Positions 29,443 to 39,350 of a stretch of 64,000 nt of DNA are shown piece after piece. Under the pieces are notes generated by a model. That model ran no database searches. It was given only the letters and a program-made list of their open reading frames with translations, and was not told the origin of the DNA. The position numbers and the translations under genes are program-made. Numbering within the stretch: position 1 is the first letter of the stretch; each line of letters begins with the position of its first letter. The DNA comes from Vandammella animalimorsus (GTDB lineage Bacteria; Pseudomonadota; Gammaproteobacteria; Burkholderiales; Burkholderiaceae_C): positions 62,001 through 126,000 of the forward strand of contig NZ_NSJB01000004.1 of assembly GCF_002285265.1 (NCBI RefSeq), written 5' to 3'.

Positions 29443-30399
29443 ATGCAATTTCGCCGTTTCGTCAAGGCGGCCTTGGCCGCCACCGTGCTGTGCCTGGGCG
29501 CCGCGCAAGCGCAGGTCAACGTCATGCTGCCCGCCAACCCAGGCGGCGGCTGGGATGCGACCGGCCGCCAGTCCTTCCAGGCCATGAAGGAGGCCGGCTT
29601 CTATACCGGCACGGTCAACTTCAGCAACCGCGGCGGCGCCGGCGGCACCATTGGCCTGGCCGAGTTCCAGCGCGCGCAAAAGGGCAAGCCCGATGCCATG
29701 GCGGTGTTTGGCGCCATCACAGTGGGCTCCATCACCTTGAACCAATCGCCGGTGCAGCTGGCCAACTTCAAGCCCATTGCCCGCCTGACGGCCGAATACC
29801 TGGTGCTGGCCGTCAAGGCCGACTCCCCCTACCAGTCGCTGCAGGAGTTCGTCGCCGCGTTCAAGGCCAACCCGGGCGCCATGCCCGTGGGCGGCGGCTC
29901 GGCCGGCGGCGTCGATCACATTGCCCTGGCCCTGCTGGCCCAAAGCGCCGAGGTGCCGGTCTCGGCCATCAACTACATCCCCCAGGCAGGCGGCGCGGAT
30001 ACGGTCACGGGCATCGTCAACGGCACGCTCAAGGGCGGGATTTCCGGCATTTCTGAATTTCGCCAGTTTGCCCAGGCGGGCCGGGTGCGCATTCTGGGCA
30101 TCACCACGGCCGAGCGCATCAAAGCGGCGCCAGACATCCCCACCTTCAAGGAGCAGGGCTACGACGTGGAAATCGCCAACTGGCGCGGCATTCTGGGCGC
30201 GCCCGAGATGCCGCAGGCCAACCACCAGCAATGGGTGGAGCGCTTTGCCAAGCTCAATGCCTCGCCCCAATGGCAGGCAGTGCTGGAGCGCCAGGGCTGG
30301 GAGCCCTACTTCCTGCCAGGCGATGAGTTCGCCCGCTTCATCGAGGCCGAGACACTGCGCATCAACCAAATCCTGAAGGACGCAGGCCTGGCCCGATGA
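29443..30399 (+). CDS. tctC: Tripartite tricarboxylate transporter binding protein TctC
   Basis: The 318-residue periplasmic receptor has a signal peptide ending near AAQAQ, then VNVMLPANPGGGWDATGRQSFQAMK, VNFSNRGGAGGTIGL, GGGSAGGVDHIALALLA and YIPQAGGADTVTGIVNG. It binds a carboxylate and hands it to TctAB. ATG 29443 has a CAGGAG site. The leader contains an imperfect direct duplication (29385-29436). It begins a tctC-tctB-tctA operon and is probably cotranscribed with the dehydrogenase 85 bp upstream. The ligand is unknown. Confidence 0.9.
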   Translation: MQFRRFVKAALAATVLCLGAAQAQVNVMLPANPGGGWDATGRQSFQAMKEAGFYTGTVNFSNRGGAGGTIGLAEFQRAQKGKPDAMAVFGAITVGSITLNQSPVQLANFKPIARLTAEYLVLAVKADSPYQSLQEFVAAFKANPGAMPVGGGSAGGVDHIALALLAQSAEVPVSAINYIPQAGGADTVTGIVNGTLKGGISGISEFRQFAQAGRVRILGITTAERIKAAPDIPTFKEQGYDVEIANWRGILGAPEMPQANHQQWVERFAKLNASPQWQAVLERQGWEPYFLPGDEFARFIEAETLRINQILKDAGLAR

Positions 30400-30511
30400 G
30401 CCCAGCGCGGCAGCAGCGCGCAACGCTTGGGCCTGCCAGGCCCCGCCTGGCTGCATCGCCCCTTCAATGCGAGCGCCTTCAGCAAATGCACAGCCTCCAG
30501 GAGACGAGACG

Positions 30512-31000
30512 ATGACAACAACCCACAGCAGGCCGTGGTGGCTGGGCCTGGCGGTGCTGGCGCTGGGCGGCGTCTGCCTGTATTCGGCAGCGCAGCTGCC
30601 AGCCACGGCGCAGTACGCCAGCATCGGGCCGGGCATGGCCTTGATGGGCGTGGGCGGCGGCTTGCTGATCCTGGGCGTGCTGCTGCTGGTGCAGGTCGCC
30701 CAGGGCGTGGCGTTCGAGCCCGACGATGCGGAAAACGTGGACGCCAGCCGCCCCATGGACCGGCGCGCCTTCGTCACGGCATTGGTGGCCATTGCGCTGC
30801 CGGCGCTGTTGCTTCGCCCCCTGGGGCTGCCGCTGACGGCCATGCTCTCGTTCATGCTGGTGGCGCGGGCCCTGGGCTCGCGCCGCGTGGGCATGGATTT
30901 GCTCATCGGCCTGCTGCTGGGCAGCGCAGGCTGGTGGCTGTTTGGCTCGCTGGGGCTGCAGCTGGGCGATTTTCTGCCCCTCATGAGCAAGAGGGGCTGA
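30512..31000 (+). CDS. tctB: Tripartite tricarboxylate transporter small membrane subunit TctB
   Basis: The 162-residue protein has four predicted membrane segments, with a charged loop (about residues 70-90) after the second. This is the typical TctB layout, with low sequence conservation. ATG 30512 has a nearby GGAG site. It lies between tctC and tctA, with four bases before tctA, and works with TctA in the inner membrane. Confidence 0.88.
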   Translation: MTTTHSRPWWLGLAVLALGGVCLYSAAQLPATAQYASIGPGMALMGVGGGLLILGVLLLVQVAQGVAFEPDDAENVDASRPMDRRAFVTALVAIALPALLLRPLGLPLTAMLSFMLVARALGSRRVGMDLLIGLLLGSAGWWLFGSLGLQLGDFLPLMSKRG

Positions 31001-31004
31001 AGCC

Positions 31005-32492
31005 ATGGACACCTTGCAACACCTGCTGCACGGCTTTTCCATCGCGCTCACGCCGGCCAATCTGGGCTGGGCCTTGCTGGGCTCGATCCTGGGCACGGCC
31101 ATTGGCATCCTGCCGGGCATTGGCCCGGCGCTGACCATTGCCTTGCTGCTGCCGGTGACGGTGTCGGTCGGGCCCGTGGCGGCCTTCATCATGTTTGCCG
31201 GCGTGTTCTACGGCGCCATGTATGGCGGCTCGACCACCTCCATCCTCATCAACACCCCTGGCGAGGCGGGCTCCATGATGACGGCGCTGGAGGGCAACAA
31301 GATGGCGCGGGCCGGCCGCGGCGCAGCCGCCCTGGCCACCGCGGCCATCGGCTCGTTCGTGGCCGGCACCATTGCCACGCTGGCGCTGACTTTTGCAGCG
31401 CCCGTGGTGGCGGAGCTGGCCTTCGTGCTGACGCCAGCGGATTTTTTTGCGCTCACCGTGCTTGCCTTCACGTCTGTGGCGGTGGTCATGGGGGCATCGC
31501 GGGTGCGGGGCTTCGTGTCCCTGTTCATCGGGCTGGCGCTGGGGCTGGTGGGCATCGATGCCATGACCGGCCAGCCCCGCATGACACTGGGCATGGCCGA
31601 GCTGCTCGATGGCGTGGAGCTGACGGTGGTGCTGGTGTCCGTATTCGCCGTGGGCGAGATCCTGTACGTGGCCAGCCGCTACCGCGCAGGCGACGAGCAC
31701 ATCATCCCCATCCAGGGCCAGGTCTTCATGACCAGGCAGGAATGGCGCCGCTCATGGAAGCCCTGGCTGCGCGGCACGGCGCTGGGCTTTCCCATGGGCG
31801 CCATTCCCGGCGGCGGCACCGAGATCCCGACCATGCTCTCCTACACGCTGGAGAAAAAACTCGCGGCCAAGCCAGAAGAGTTCGGCAAGGGGGCGATTGA
31901 GGGCGTGGCCGGCCCCGAGGCCGCCAACAATGCCGCCGCAGCCGGCGTCCTCGTGCCGCTGCTGACGCTGGGCTTGCCCACCTCGGCCACGGCCGCCATT
32001 TTGCTGGCCGCATTCCAGGGCTATGGCCTGCAGCCCGGCCCCTTTCTCTTCTCCAGCAATCCCGATCTGGTCTGGGGCCTGATCGCCTCGCTCTACATCG
32101 GCAACCTGATGCTGCTGGTGCTCAACCTGCCGCTGGTGGGCCTGTGGGTGCGGCTCTTGCTGATTCCCAAGCCGCAGCTGTACGCAGGCATTCTGGTGTT
32201 TGCCATGCTGGGCATCTGGGGCATCTCAGGCTCGGTATTCAACATGGCGCTGATGGCCGCGCTGGGGCTGCTCAGCTACGCCATGCGGGTGTATGGCTTT
32301 CCCATCGCGCCATTGCTCATCGGCATGATCCTGGCCCCAGTGGCCGAAACACAGCTGCGCACGGCGCTGGCCGCCGGGCAGGGGCATTTCAAGGTTTTGG
32401 TCGGCTCCCCGGTGTCCATCACATTCCTCACGCTGGCCTTGCTGACGCTGCTGGCCCCCATCCTGCTGCGCAGGTTGCGCAAGATGGCATGA
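31005..32492 (+). CDS. tctA: Tripartite tricarboxylate transporter large membrane subunit TctA
   Basis: The 495-residue polytopic protein has about twelve membrane segments. Family signatures are [80 protein letters not shown] and [38 protein letters not shown]. It is the cation-coupled channel subunit of the TTT system. The length matches the family (about 500). Confidence 0.95.
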   Translation: MDTLQHLLHGFSIALTPANLGWALLGSILGTAIGILPGIGPALTIALLLPVTVSVGPVAAFIMFAGVFYGAMYGGSTTSILINTPGEAGSMMTALEGNKMARAGRGAAALATAAIGSFVAGTIATLALTFAAPVVAELAFVLTPADFFALTVLAFTSVAVVMGASRVRGFVSLFIGLALGLVGIDAMTGQPRMTLGMAELLDGVELTVVLVSVFAVGEILYVASRYRAGDEHIIPIQGQVFMTRQEWRRSWKPWLRGTALGFPMGAIPGGGTEIPTMLSYTLEKKLAAKPEEFGKGAIEGVAGPEAANNAAAAGVLVPLLTLGLPTSATAAILLAAFQGYGLQPGPFLFSSNPDLVWGLIASLYIGNLMLLVLNLPLVGLWVRLLLIPKPQLYAGILVFAMLGIWGISGSVFNMALMAALGLLSYAMRVYGFPIAPLLIGMILAPVAETQLRTALAAGQGHFKVLVGSPVSITFLTLALLTLLAPILLRRLRKMA

Positions 32493-32771
32493 CCTTGCGC
32501 GCGCCACCCGCACGGCCCGCACTGCCCGCACCAGCAGCGCGTCTGTGCTCTTCCATCTCTGCGCCGCCTGCCCTCCAAACCCTCGCGCACCGCGCTCGCC
32601 CCAGGTCGGAGTGGATGCGCCGCGGCGGCTTGCACGGCCAGCGCCCAGGCCGCGTTTGCGCGCTTGCCGCACCCGGCCTTCCATAGAATGGCGCTCGCCC
32701 AAGCCCTGGGCAGCCGCGCGCCATCTTGCGATCGGCACTTCACTTCACCGTTTTTCCGCTCTGCGCAACCC

Positions 32772-33269
32772 ATGTCCCAACACTCCACCGCACCCCGCGT
32801 CGAAGCCAACACCGTGGTCACCATCCGCTACCGCATCGACGATGCCAAAGGCCGGCCCATGCAGGCCAAGGCCGAGCAAGTCGCCTACCTGCACGGCGGC
32901 TACGACAACCTGCTGCCCAAGATCGAGGCGGCCCTGCAGGGCCAGGCCGTGGGCCATGCCACCACCATCGACCTGCCGCCTGGCGACGGCTTTGGCCAGC
33001 GCGACGAAAACCTGGTGCTCACCATCGACAAATCCGAGCTTGCGCCTGGCACCAAAGTCGGCGGCCAAGTCCAGCGCCCCGGCCCCGATGGCGCGCCCCA
33101 GCTGCTGCGCGTGGCCAAGATCAAGGGCCAGCAAGTGCAGCTCGACGGCAACCACCCGCTGGCTGGCCAACACGTGCGCTTCGTGGTGCGCATCCTGGCC
33201 ATCCGCCCTGCCACACCCGAGGAAATCCAGCACCGCCACGCCCATGGCGCGCACGGCCACCAGCACTGA
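32772..33269 (+). CDS. FKBP-type peptidyl-prolyl isomerase, SlyD-like
   Basis: The 165-residue cytosolic isomerase and chaperone opens with NTVVTIRYRIDDAKG and has the SlyD hallmarks YLHGGYDNLLPKIEAALQGQAVGH and GDGFGQRDENLV, with an insert-in-flap domain in the middle. It ends in a histidine-rich tail (HRHAHGAHGHQH) that probably binds nickel or zinc, as in SlyD. ATG 32772 lies at the conserved start; an upstream in-frame extension to 32664 has no support. The stop TGA is the first three bases of a dispersed-repeat end. Confidence 0.9.
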   Translation: MSQHSTAPRVEANTVVTIRYRIDDAKGRPMQAKAEQVAYLHGGYDNLLPKIEAALQGQAVGHATTIDLPPGDGFGQRDENLVLTIDKSELAPGTKVGGQVQRPGPDGAPQLLRVAKIKGQQVQLDGNHPLAGQHVRFVVRILAIRPATPEEIQHRHAHGAHGHQH

Positions 33270-33294
33270 GCGCCTGTGCAACATCTCGGCGCGA
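33267..33294 (+). repeat. Solo arm of the dispersed fold-back repeat
   Basis: The TGA of the SlyD-like gene runs straight into GCGCCTGTGCAACATCTCGG and CGCGA, which matches the left arm of the long repeat copies (GAGCCTGTTCAAAATCTCGG, CGCGA). The 219 bp from here to 33513 hold no gene that I can support. Confidence 0.6.
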
Positions 33295-33513
33295 GTCGGC
33301 GAAAGCTGGCGCAGGCCCGCGCCACTCAGACGAAATCACGCACGCCCCATCCGCAGAGCATGGAAGGCGCCGTGATTTTCGAGCCGCTGGCGCGTTTTGC
33401 CGTTGCCTGCCAAGGCGACACCAAACACCATTGCCGCTATGGCCGGTGCGCTGTGGGGCGCACGCTGCAGCGCCAGCGCCACACTGACACAGCAATGCCA
33501 TGGCCCCAACCCT

Positions 33514-33704
33514 CAGAGCCTGTTGGGAACTTCAGTGCGGGTGAGCGAGAAGTGGCTCTGGGATGGGCTGCAAGGCGCCACCTTGCGTGCGCCTGGCAGC
33601 CATGGCGCAGCTATACAGCCATGACGAGGCTTTGCGGGCGCCGCAGACCGCAGCAATCGCCCTCATTGCCTGCCACGCAAAGCCTTTGCGCAGGCGCTGC
33701 TCAG
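33514..33704. repeat. Long copy of the dispersed fold-back repeat
   Basis: This copy is about 190 bp. It starts CAGAGCCTGTTGGGAACTTC and ends near GCAGGCGCTGCTCA. It shares long blocks with the copy at 46360: GAGAAG or AAGAAG followed by GATGGGC and GCAAGGCGCC, then GCAGCCATGGC, then GCGAGG or ACGAGG and CTTTGCGGGCGCC. Internal palindromes give it a fold-back character. Its right end supplies the stop codon of the minus-strand TonB receptor gene (33701-33703). Confidence 0.8.
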
Positions 33705-35914
33705 AACTCATAGTTCACGCGCACCATGAACGAGCGCGGCTCGCCCGGCATGTGGGAATTGCGCCAGTACTGCTTGTCGGCCAGGTTTTGTACGGCGAAG
33801 ACTGCTTGCAGGTCCGGCGCAATGCGCCAACCCAGCAGGGCGTCAAAGCGTGTGTAGCCGGCGATGGCCGTGTCATAGCTGGCTGGCGGGTTGGGGTAGC
33901 GCTTGCCTGTGTGCGCGCTGCTGAGCTCGGCAAACCATTGGCTGGCAGGGGCTACGTAGCGCACGGCCAGGCCGGCCTGACGACGGCTGGCGCCCGAGAG
34001 GTAACGGCCTTCGCGTTTGGGGTTGCCTGCGTCTTGCACGATCTTGGGCGACATCAGGCCCAGGGAGGCTCGTACATGCCAATGCGCATTGATCTGCCCG
34101 GTCAGACTGAAATCGATGCCCCTCGTGCGGTGCAGGCCGGCGACTTCGTAGCGATCGGGGTCATTGACCGGATCGGGCTGGTAGCGGATGTTGTGCTTGC
34201 TGAGCTGGTAGAACGCCAGGGTGCTGCTCAAGCGTCTGTCCAGCCATTCGCTTTTGATGCCGACTTCGATTTGCTTGTTGTATTGCGGCTCGCTGTCGAG
34301 TTTGGCGGGATTGCTGCGCAGGGTGAGCAAGTAACCGTTTCCGCCCAGCGGCGAGAAGCTGCGCGACCAGGAGGCGTAGAGGTTGTGATCGGGGTGGGGC
34401 GTCCAGACCAGGCCGGCGCTGGGGCTGAAGCTGGAGCCTTCAAAGTCGTGCGCGCCATAGCGGCTGAGCCTGAAGCCGTAGTCGTAGCGGTCGTAGCGCC
34501 CGCCCAGGGCGAGCTTGAGCGCAGGCGTCAGCTCGATGACGTCATTGAACAACAGCGCATGCGCGCGCGAGCTGTACTGGCTGTGCCCGCCGCCGGGCAC
34601 CAGGCGGTGTGTGTTGGCGGGCCAACCGGCCCGATCGTGCGGGTTGACGCCAAAGCGTGTGCTGAACAAGAGCGCGCCCGAGTCGCCTTCGTTGCGTTCA
34701 TCGGTGAAGTCGTAGCCGAGCATCAGGCGGTGGCGCAGCGGCCCGGTCTTGAACTGGCCATGCAGCGCCAGGCTGTTGCTGAGGGTGCGCTGCGTCTGGT
34801 CCACCCAGGAGTAATTGGGGTTGAACAGACCGCTGGCGGCGTTGTAGCTGCCCAGATAAAAGTGGTCGAAGTCGTGGTGTTGCGCGAGCCAGCCCAAGGT
34901 CCATTCCAGACGCCAGTCGGGCAGCATCTGGTATTGCAACTTGGAGCTGGCCATGCGCATGGTGTTGTCGATGTAGTCGCCAGGGCGGGCAAAGCCGTAG
35001 TTAAAGCGCAGCCCCATGGCGTCGTATTCGTTCTTGACTGGGCCGCGATCGGGAACGTACCAGCGGTTCTCCCAGGTGTACTGCCCTTCCCATTGCAGGC
35101 GGCGGTCGGTCGAGCGCCAGAGCACGCTGGGCGAGAGCAGCTTGTTGCGGTTCTTGATCAGGGGGCGGAAGGAATGGCCGCGGTCAAAATCGGCATTCAG
35201 GCGCACGGCCAGTTGCTCGCCAATGACACGGTTGAAATCCAACGCCGCGCCGCGGCGGCCCCAACTGCCGGCACGCAGACTGGCGCTGCTGTGGGCGTCA
35301 AAGCTGGCCTTCTTGCTGACCATGTTGACGACGCCGCCGCCTTGGCTGCGCCCATACAGCACCGAGGCCGGGCCTTTGAGGATTTCGATGCGCTCGACGT
35401 TGGAGGTGCTGCGGCGGAAATTGCCGCCGGTGCGAATGCCGTCGCGGTAGATATCGCCCATGTCGGCATCGAAGCCGCGGATAAGAATGCTGTCGTACCA
35501 GGCGCCATAGCCGGCATCCACGCCAGCGACGCCTTCGAGCATTTGCCCCAGGTCCTGGTAGCCGTGCTCGCGGTTGGCCTGCATGTCCACCGTCTCGATG
35601 GTGAAGGGCGTGTCTTTGGCGTCGATGTCGGCGCGGCTCACGCTGGCGCGCTGCGGGCGTACGTAAGCCTGCGTATCGGCCTGAGGCACGGCCGACGAGC
35701 CTGTGATCTCGACAGCAGGCAGCTCCTCAGCCTTGGGAGCTGCGGCCGGGACATCTTCCACAACCGCCTGACGCACCCTTGGCGCTGGCAGGCTTTGCCC
35801 TGCAGACTGGGCCGCAGCCGGAACGGCACAACAGGCCAATGCACCCAGCACCGCCGCACACACCAGCGTGTGTTCGACCAAGCAAGGCATGTGGTCAACC
35901 CTGGAAAAACTCAT
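33701..35914 (-). CDS. TonB-dependent siderophore receptor
   Basis: The 737-residue outer-membrane receptor has a signal peptide (to about residue 36), a linker with a TonB-box-like segment (ELPAVEITGS), a plug domain with DTPFTIETVD, IRGFDADMGDIYRDG and VERIEILKGPASVLYGRSQGGGVVNMVSKK, and a 22-strand barrel ending in Phe (VRVNYEF). The plug motifs fit the ferric siderophore subgroup (FhuA/FoxA-like). No secretin-like N-terminal signalling domain is present, so sigma/anti-sigma control is not expected. A Fur box is not obvious upstream. A hairpin with stem GCCCAC/GTGGGC (36034-36053) lies about 120 bp upstream. The siderophore is unknown. Confidence 0.92.
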   Translation of the reverse strand: MSFSRVDHMPCLVEHTLVCAAVLGALACCAVPAAAQSAGQSLPAPRVRQAVVEDVPAAAPKAEELPAVEITGSSAVPQADTQAYVRPQRASVSRADIDAKDTPFTIETVDMQANREHGYQDLGQMLEGVAGVDAGYGAWYDSILIRGFDADMGDIYRDGIRTGGNFRRSTSNVERIEILKGPASVLYGRSQGGGVVNMVSKKASFDAHSSASLRAGSWGRRGAALDFNRVIGEQLAVRLNADFDRGHSFRPLIKNRNKLLSPSVLWRSTDRRLQWEGQYTWENRWYVPDRGPVKNEYDAMGLRFNYGFARPGDYIDNTMRMASSKLQYQMLPDWRLEWTLGWLAQHHDFDHFYLGSYNAASGLFNPNYSWVDQTQRTLSNSLALHGQFKTGPLRHRLMLGYDFTDERNEGDSGALLFSTRFGVNPHDRAGWPANTHRLVPGGGHSQYSSRAHALLFNDVIELTPALKLALGGRYDRYDYGFRLSRYGAHDFEGSSFSPSAGLVWTPHPDHNLYASWSRSFSPLGGNGYLLTLRSNPAKLDSEPQYNKQIEVGIKSEWLDRRLSSTLAFYQLSKHNIRYQPDPVNDPDRYEVAGLHRTRGIDFSLTGQINAHWHVRASLGLMSPKIVQDAGNPKREGRYLSGASRRQAGLAVRYVAPASQWFAELSSAHTGKRYPNPPASYDTAIAGYTRFDALLGWRIAPDLQAVFAVQNLADKQYWRNSHMPGEPRSFMVRVNYEF

Positions 35915-36153
35915 GGCTCCATCTCCACTTGAGAGTCAATGCATCAACAAACGCATCCATTAAGGTGGCTGCGGCAACTTCTCGTGGGTGGGGCAATATT
36001 GAGGAATTTCAGATGGCCTTAATGGTCCGTCTTGCCCACATTTTTTAGTGGGCGCAAATCATACAGTGACGCAAAACCAAAGAAATGCTTGCCAGGCCTG
36101 GGCTTGGCAAAATTTCTCAGCCAGGCATGGCATGCAACAACATGGGCCTACAC

Positions 36154-36188
36154 AAAGAAAAAGGCCGCAACCTTACGGGTGCGGCCTT
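36154..36188 (-). terminator. Terminator of the lectin/IPTL-CTERM gene
   Basis: Reading the minus strand, a stem AAGGCCGCACCC pairs with GGTTGCGGCCTT (one mismatch) around a short loop and is followed by TTTTTCTTT. It lies about 20 bp after the stop codon. Confidence 0.85.
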
Positions 36189-36207
36189 CTGTGTGATGGT
36201 GTTCACA

Positions 36208-38979
36208 TCACTGGCGCTGGCGGCGGCGCAGGCCAAACACACCCAGCAGTGCGCTCAGGCTCAGCAGCGACCAGAGGTTGAGTGCCGGCACAGGCACAGT
36301 CGAAGGCAACACCAGGGCCTGTACATTCAAGCGCACCGTGGCTCGCAGGCAGGGGGCTGTGCCGCCTGGGCCGGTGCACATCTGGTAGTCGAAGCTCACC
36401 GCGCCAGTGAAGCCTTGCACAGGCGTGAAGGTGAAGCTGCCATCGGCCTTGAACTCCAGCGCGCCCTGGGTTGCAGGATCAGGCTCCGTGCCGGGCACCA
36501 GCGAGAACACTGCATTGGGCGGCGCGACATCGTTGATACCGACATTGCCCTTGATCGGCTGACCAGGAGCCCCCGTGAACTCGTCCGGCTGAACCGCTGG
36601 GGTGCTTGACACCTTGATGGTCACGCTCGTGTCTGCGCTGCAATGCGTGCCTGCCTCGTTGCAGACCTTGTAGCTGAAGGTGGCGTCACCGACGAAACCC
36701 TGCGCAGGCGTAAAGCTGAAGGTGCCATCCGGGTTGACCGTGGCCGTGCCGTTCGTGGCGCTGCCGGGCACCAGCGAGAACTTGGCGTTGCTCGGCTTGT
36801 CGTCGTTGGCGCCCAGGTTGCGCGATGCATCGACGGGCAGCTCAGTGTTCGGCGCCGTGCTGTAGCTGTCGGCAGTGGCCTTGGGGTTGACCTTGACGGT
36901 CACTGTGGCCTCAGCACAGGGATCGGTACCGCCGGGGCCAGAGCACACCTCGTAGGTGAAGCTGGCATCGCCCGAGAAGCCCTGCGCGGGCGTGAAGGTG
37001 TACGTTCCGTCAGGATTGACCATGGCCGTGCCCTGCGCCGCGTTCGGGGCGGTCTTGAGCTTGTAGGTCGCGCCTGCTGGCACTGTGTCGTTGGCCTTCA
37101 GATTGCCATTGACTGGCTGGTCCACCGTGGTTGTGGCGCTGTCGCCCTGCACCTGTGGCACTGTGGCGCTGACTTTCACCGTCACGCTCGTGTCTGCGCT
37201 GCAGTGCGTGCCTGCCTCGTTGCAGACCTTGTAGCTGAAGGTGGCGTCACCGACGAAGTCCTGTGCAGGCTTGAAGCTGAAGGTGCCATCCTGCTCGACC
37301 GTGGCCGTGCCTTGCGCAGCCGCAGGCGGCATCACCAGCGAGAACTTGGCATTGTTCGGCTTGTCGTCGTTGGCGCCCAGGTTGCGCGATGCATCGACGG
37401 GCAGCTCGGTGTTCAGCGCCGTGCTGTAGCTGTCGGTCGTGGCCTTGGGGTTGACCTTGACGGTCACCGTGGCTTCAGCACAGGGATCGGTACCGCCGGG
37501 GCCAGAGCACACCTCGTAGGTGAAGCTGGCATCGCCCGAGAAGCCTGCCGCCGGCGTGAAGGTGTAGGTGCCATCGGGATTGACCGTGGCCGTGCCCTGC
37601 GCCGCGTTCGGGGCGGTCTTGAGCTTGTAGGTCGCGCCCGCTGGCACCGTGTCATTGTCCTTCAGGTTGCCATTGACTGGCTGGCCCACTGTGGTCGTGG
37701 CTGCGTCCGGCTGTGCATTGGGGCCCACCACCACGGTCGCTACAGCCGTTTTGCAGTTGGCCGGGTTGGTGGCTGGCTGGTTGCAGACTTTGTAGGTAAA
37801 AGTGGCATCGCCAGCAAAGTCGGCCGCAGGCTCGAAACTGAAGCTGCCATCGCCATTGACAGTGGCTGTGCCACCGGTGACCTGGCCTTCCAGCGAGTAC
37901 ACGGCCCCGGGCAGGATGCCCAAGTCGTTGGCGCCCAGGGCATTGGGGGCGTCGGCGGCCACGTTCAGGGCTTGCCCATGGGGCGTGCTGTAGCTGTCGG
38001 ACGTTGCCTCCAGCTGCGCCTGGCGCACCGTCAGGTTGCGGATTTCATGGTGGTTGATGGCGCCGCCGGTGCTGGAGCTGAAGCCCATTTTGAAGGTGGC
38101 TGGCAAAGCAGCCATGCCATCGACAGGATCGCCATTGGCCTGCGTCAGCGGCAGCTGATCGACGATGGTCTGGCCTTCGAGAATGACCGTCAGCTTGACC
38201 TCCGGGCCCGGTGTGATGACGATGCGCACATTTTTGGCGCCATCGCGACTGCCCGTGAAGATCGTCGTATCGGGTGGCGGCATCGTCGGCATCTTGTTGT
38301 GCAGCAGCTTGAAGCCGGTGGTTTGGTTCTGCACATCGCCAGGCGCAAAGCCCCGCAGGTGCCCGGAGCCGCGCACCGCAACCCGATGCTGAAGACGATC
38401 GCATACCGTCACATTCGGGCCCACTTCGCAAACCCCAAATGTGGGATGGGAGAAGTTGCCGTATTCGTCAAAGCCAATGCCGACGTAACCGCTTTTGACC
38501 CCGGCCCCGTAATTCCCCCAGGAATAGCCCAGGCTGCCGCCGCGAGCGCCAACCACCGGGTCGGCCTCTGCGCCGTCGATCAGGTAGAAGGTGAAGCCGT
38601 CCCCGCCCTGGCCACTGTTCGTGCCCCAGGTGGCGTACTGGAAGCTCACATCCACACCCTTGCTGGAGCTGAATGCTTGTTTGTACAAGGCCGTTCCCGC
38701 TTGTGCCGCAGCCGCCTTGGTCAGGCGCAGCCAGCCTTCGCCGGGCGCATCTATGCCGCCAGGTGCGGCCGTCAGCACGGCAGGGTCAGACGCAGTGCCT
38801 CCAACAGGCCCCAGCAGGCTCCAGTCGGGCGCTGTTGCATTGCGAAAGGTTTCATCAATACTCAGCGGCGGCGTTTGTGCATGCACGGCACCCGCCACGC
38901 CCAGCAAGGCCAGGGCCGCGCCCCAGTGCCAGTGCATGGGCCGCTGCCCTGTAGGTTCTGATTTCTCGGCAGAAGGCAT
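36208..38979 (-). CDS. Surface protein: lectin-like domain, six Ig-like repeats, IPTL-CTERM anchor
   Basis: The 923-residue exported protein has a signal peptide (to about residue 35), then an L-type lectin-like domain (about 40-320; GDGFTFYLIDG, GSLGYSWGNYGAGVKSGYVG, GFDEYGNFS). Six Ig-like or cadherin-like repeats of roughly 90-95 residues follow, each with GTATVNPDGT(Y/F)(T/S)F(T)PA and GDA(S/T)F(S)Y(K/E)VC. The last 30 residues (VPALNLWS, hydrophobic helix, RRRQRQ) match the IPTL-CTERM sorting signal, which in known systems is processed by an exosortase-type enzyme. ATG 38979 has AGGAGA at the right distance; ATG 38994 is less likely. Each repeat has a Cys pair. A role in adhesion or matrix building is inferred. 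Confidence 0.85.
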   Translation of the reverse strand: MPSAEKSEPTGQRPMHWHWGAALALLGVAGAVHAQTPPLSIDETFRNATAPDWSLLGPVGGTASDPAVLTAAPGGIDAPGEGWLRLTKAAAAQAGTALYKQAFSSSKGVDVSFQYATWGTNSGQGGDGFTFYLIDGAEADPVVGARGGSLGYSWGNYGAGVKSGYVGIGFDEYGNFSHPTFGVCEVGPNVTVCDRLQHRVAVRGSGHLRGFAPGDVQNQTTGFKLLHNKMPTMPPPDTTIFTGSRDGAKNVRIVITPGPEVKLTVILEGQTIVDQLPLTQANGDPVDGMAALPATFKMGFSSSTGGAINHHEIRNLTVRQAQLEATSDSYSTPHGQALNVAADAPNALGANDLGILPGAVYSLEGQVTGGTATVNGDGSFSFEPAADFAGDATFTYKVCNQPATNPANCKTAVATVVVGPNAQPDAATTTVGQPVNGNLKDNDTVPAGATYKLKTAPNAAQGTATVNPDGTYTFTPAAGFSGDASFTYEVCSGPGGTDPCAEATVTVKVNPKATTDSYSTALNTELPVDASRNLGANDDKPNNAKFSLVMPPAAAQGTATVEQDGTFSFKPAQDFVGDATFSYKVCNEAGTHCSADTSVTVKVSATVPQVQGDSATTTVDQPVNGNLKANDTVPAGATYKLKTAPNAAQGTAMVNPDGTYTFTPAQGFSGDASFTYEVCSGPGGTDPCAEATVTVKVNPKATADSYSTAPNTELPVDASRNLGANDDKPSNAKFSLVPGSATNGTATVNPDGTFSFTPAQGFVGDATFSYKVCNEAGTHCSADTSVTIKVSSTPAVQPDEFTGAPGQPIKGNVGINDVAPPNAVFSLVPGTEPDPATQGALEFKADGSFTFTPVQGFTGAVSFDYQMCTGPGGTAPCLRATVRLNVQALVLPSTVPVPALNLWSLLSLSALLGVFGLRRRQRQ
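36601..37705 (-). repeat. Segmental duplication of about 560 bp inside the IPTL-CTERM gene
   Basis: Repeats 2+3 and 4+5 of the protein are almost identical at DNA level. For example, GCAGACCTTGTAGCTGAAGG occurs at about 36661 and 37221, and CAGCACAGGGATCGGTACCG at 36912 and 37476. A two-domain unit of about 560 bp has therefore been duplicated in tandem. Confidence 0.85.
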
Positions 38980-39143
38980 GGCTGATCTCCTCATGAAAAA
39001 TGGCTGGGCGCAGGCAAGGTTTGTCTGCGCCCCAAAGATTCTGGATACGTTCGGACACCGATTGTATTTCCAGATTTGCGTTTCAGTTATCGATACAACT
39101 ATTTGTTTTCAAAAATAATTTTCCAGGTTTTTCTGTTTGGCGC

Positions 39144-39350
39144 TCAGTGCAGTTTGCACAAGCGGCTGTCGCCGGTGGCGCGCAGCACCTTGCCCTGCAT
39201 GTCACAGAGGATGAGCATGGACTGCCTGCTGGCCAGCCACTTCTGCGCCTGCTTAAGCACCGGGTCGGCCACACACAGCAGTTCAGCGCTTTGCAATAAG
39301 AGCTCAAGCCTGGCCTGCAGGTCCAGCACCTGAGTGCGGGCCGATTGCAC
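39144..39350 (-). pseudogene. Possible remnant of a sigma-54 activator (AcoR-like) N-terminal region
   Basis: This short 68-codon frame includes LLCVADPVLKQAQKWLASRQ and SMLILCDMQGKVLRATGD. It resembles the segment in AcoR-type activators where a helix leads into a GAF/PAS-like strand (VLLTDADGVIL). No ATPase or DNA-binding part follows. It would be a decayed fragment or a small unrelated gene. The likeness was judged by eye only. The rest of the 584 bp between the IPTL-CTERM gene and sitA holds only the operator-like dyads described separately. Confidence 0.3.

Noticed and set aside
35915-36060. A Fur box upstream of the TonB receptor
   Set aside because: I looked for an inverted GATAAT-type 19-mer and found none good enough to report; the hairpin at 36034-36053 is GC-based.
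36643-38961. A plus-strand frame of 772 codons with repeated segments, and the DNA repeats as a possible CRISPR
   Set aside because: The repeats encode Ig-like domains on the minus strand and are about 560 bp long with no short spacers; the plus-strand frame is their shadow.
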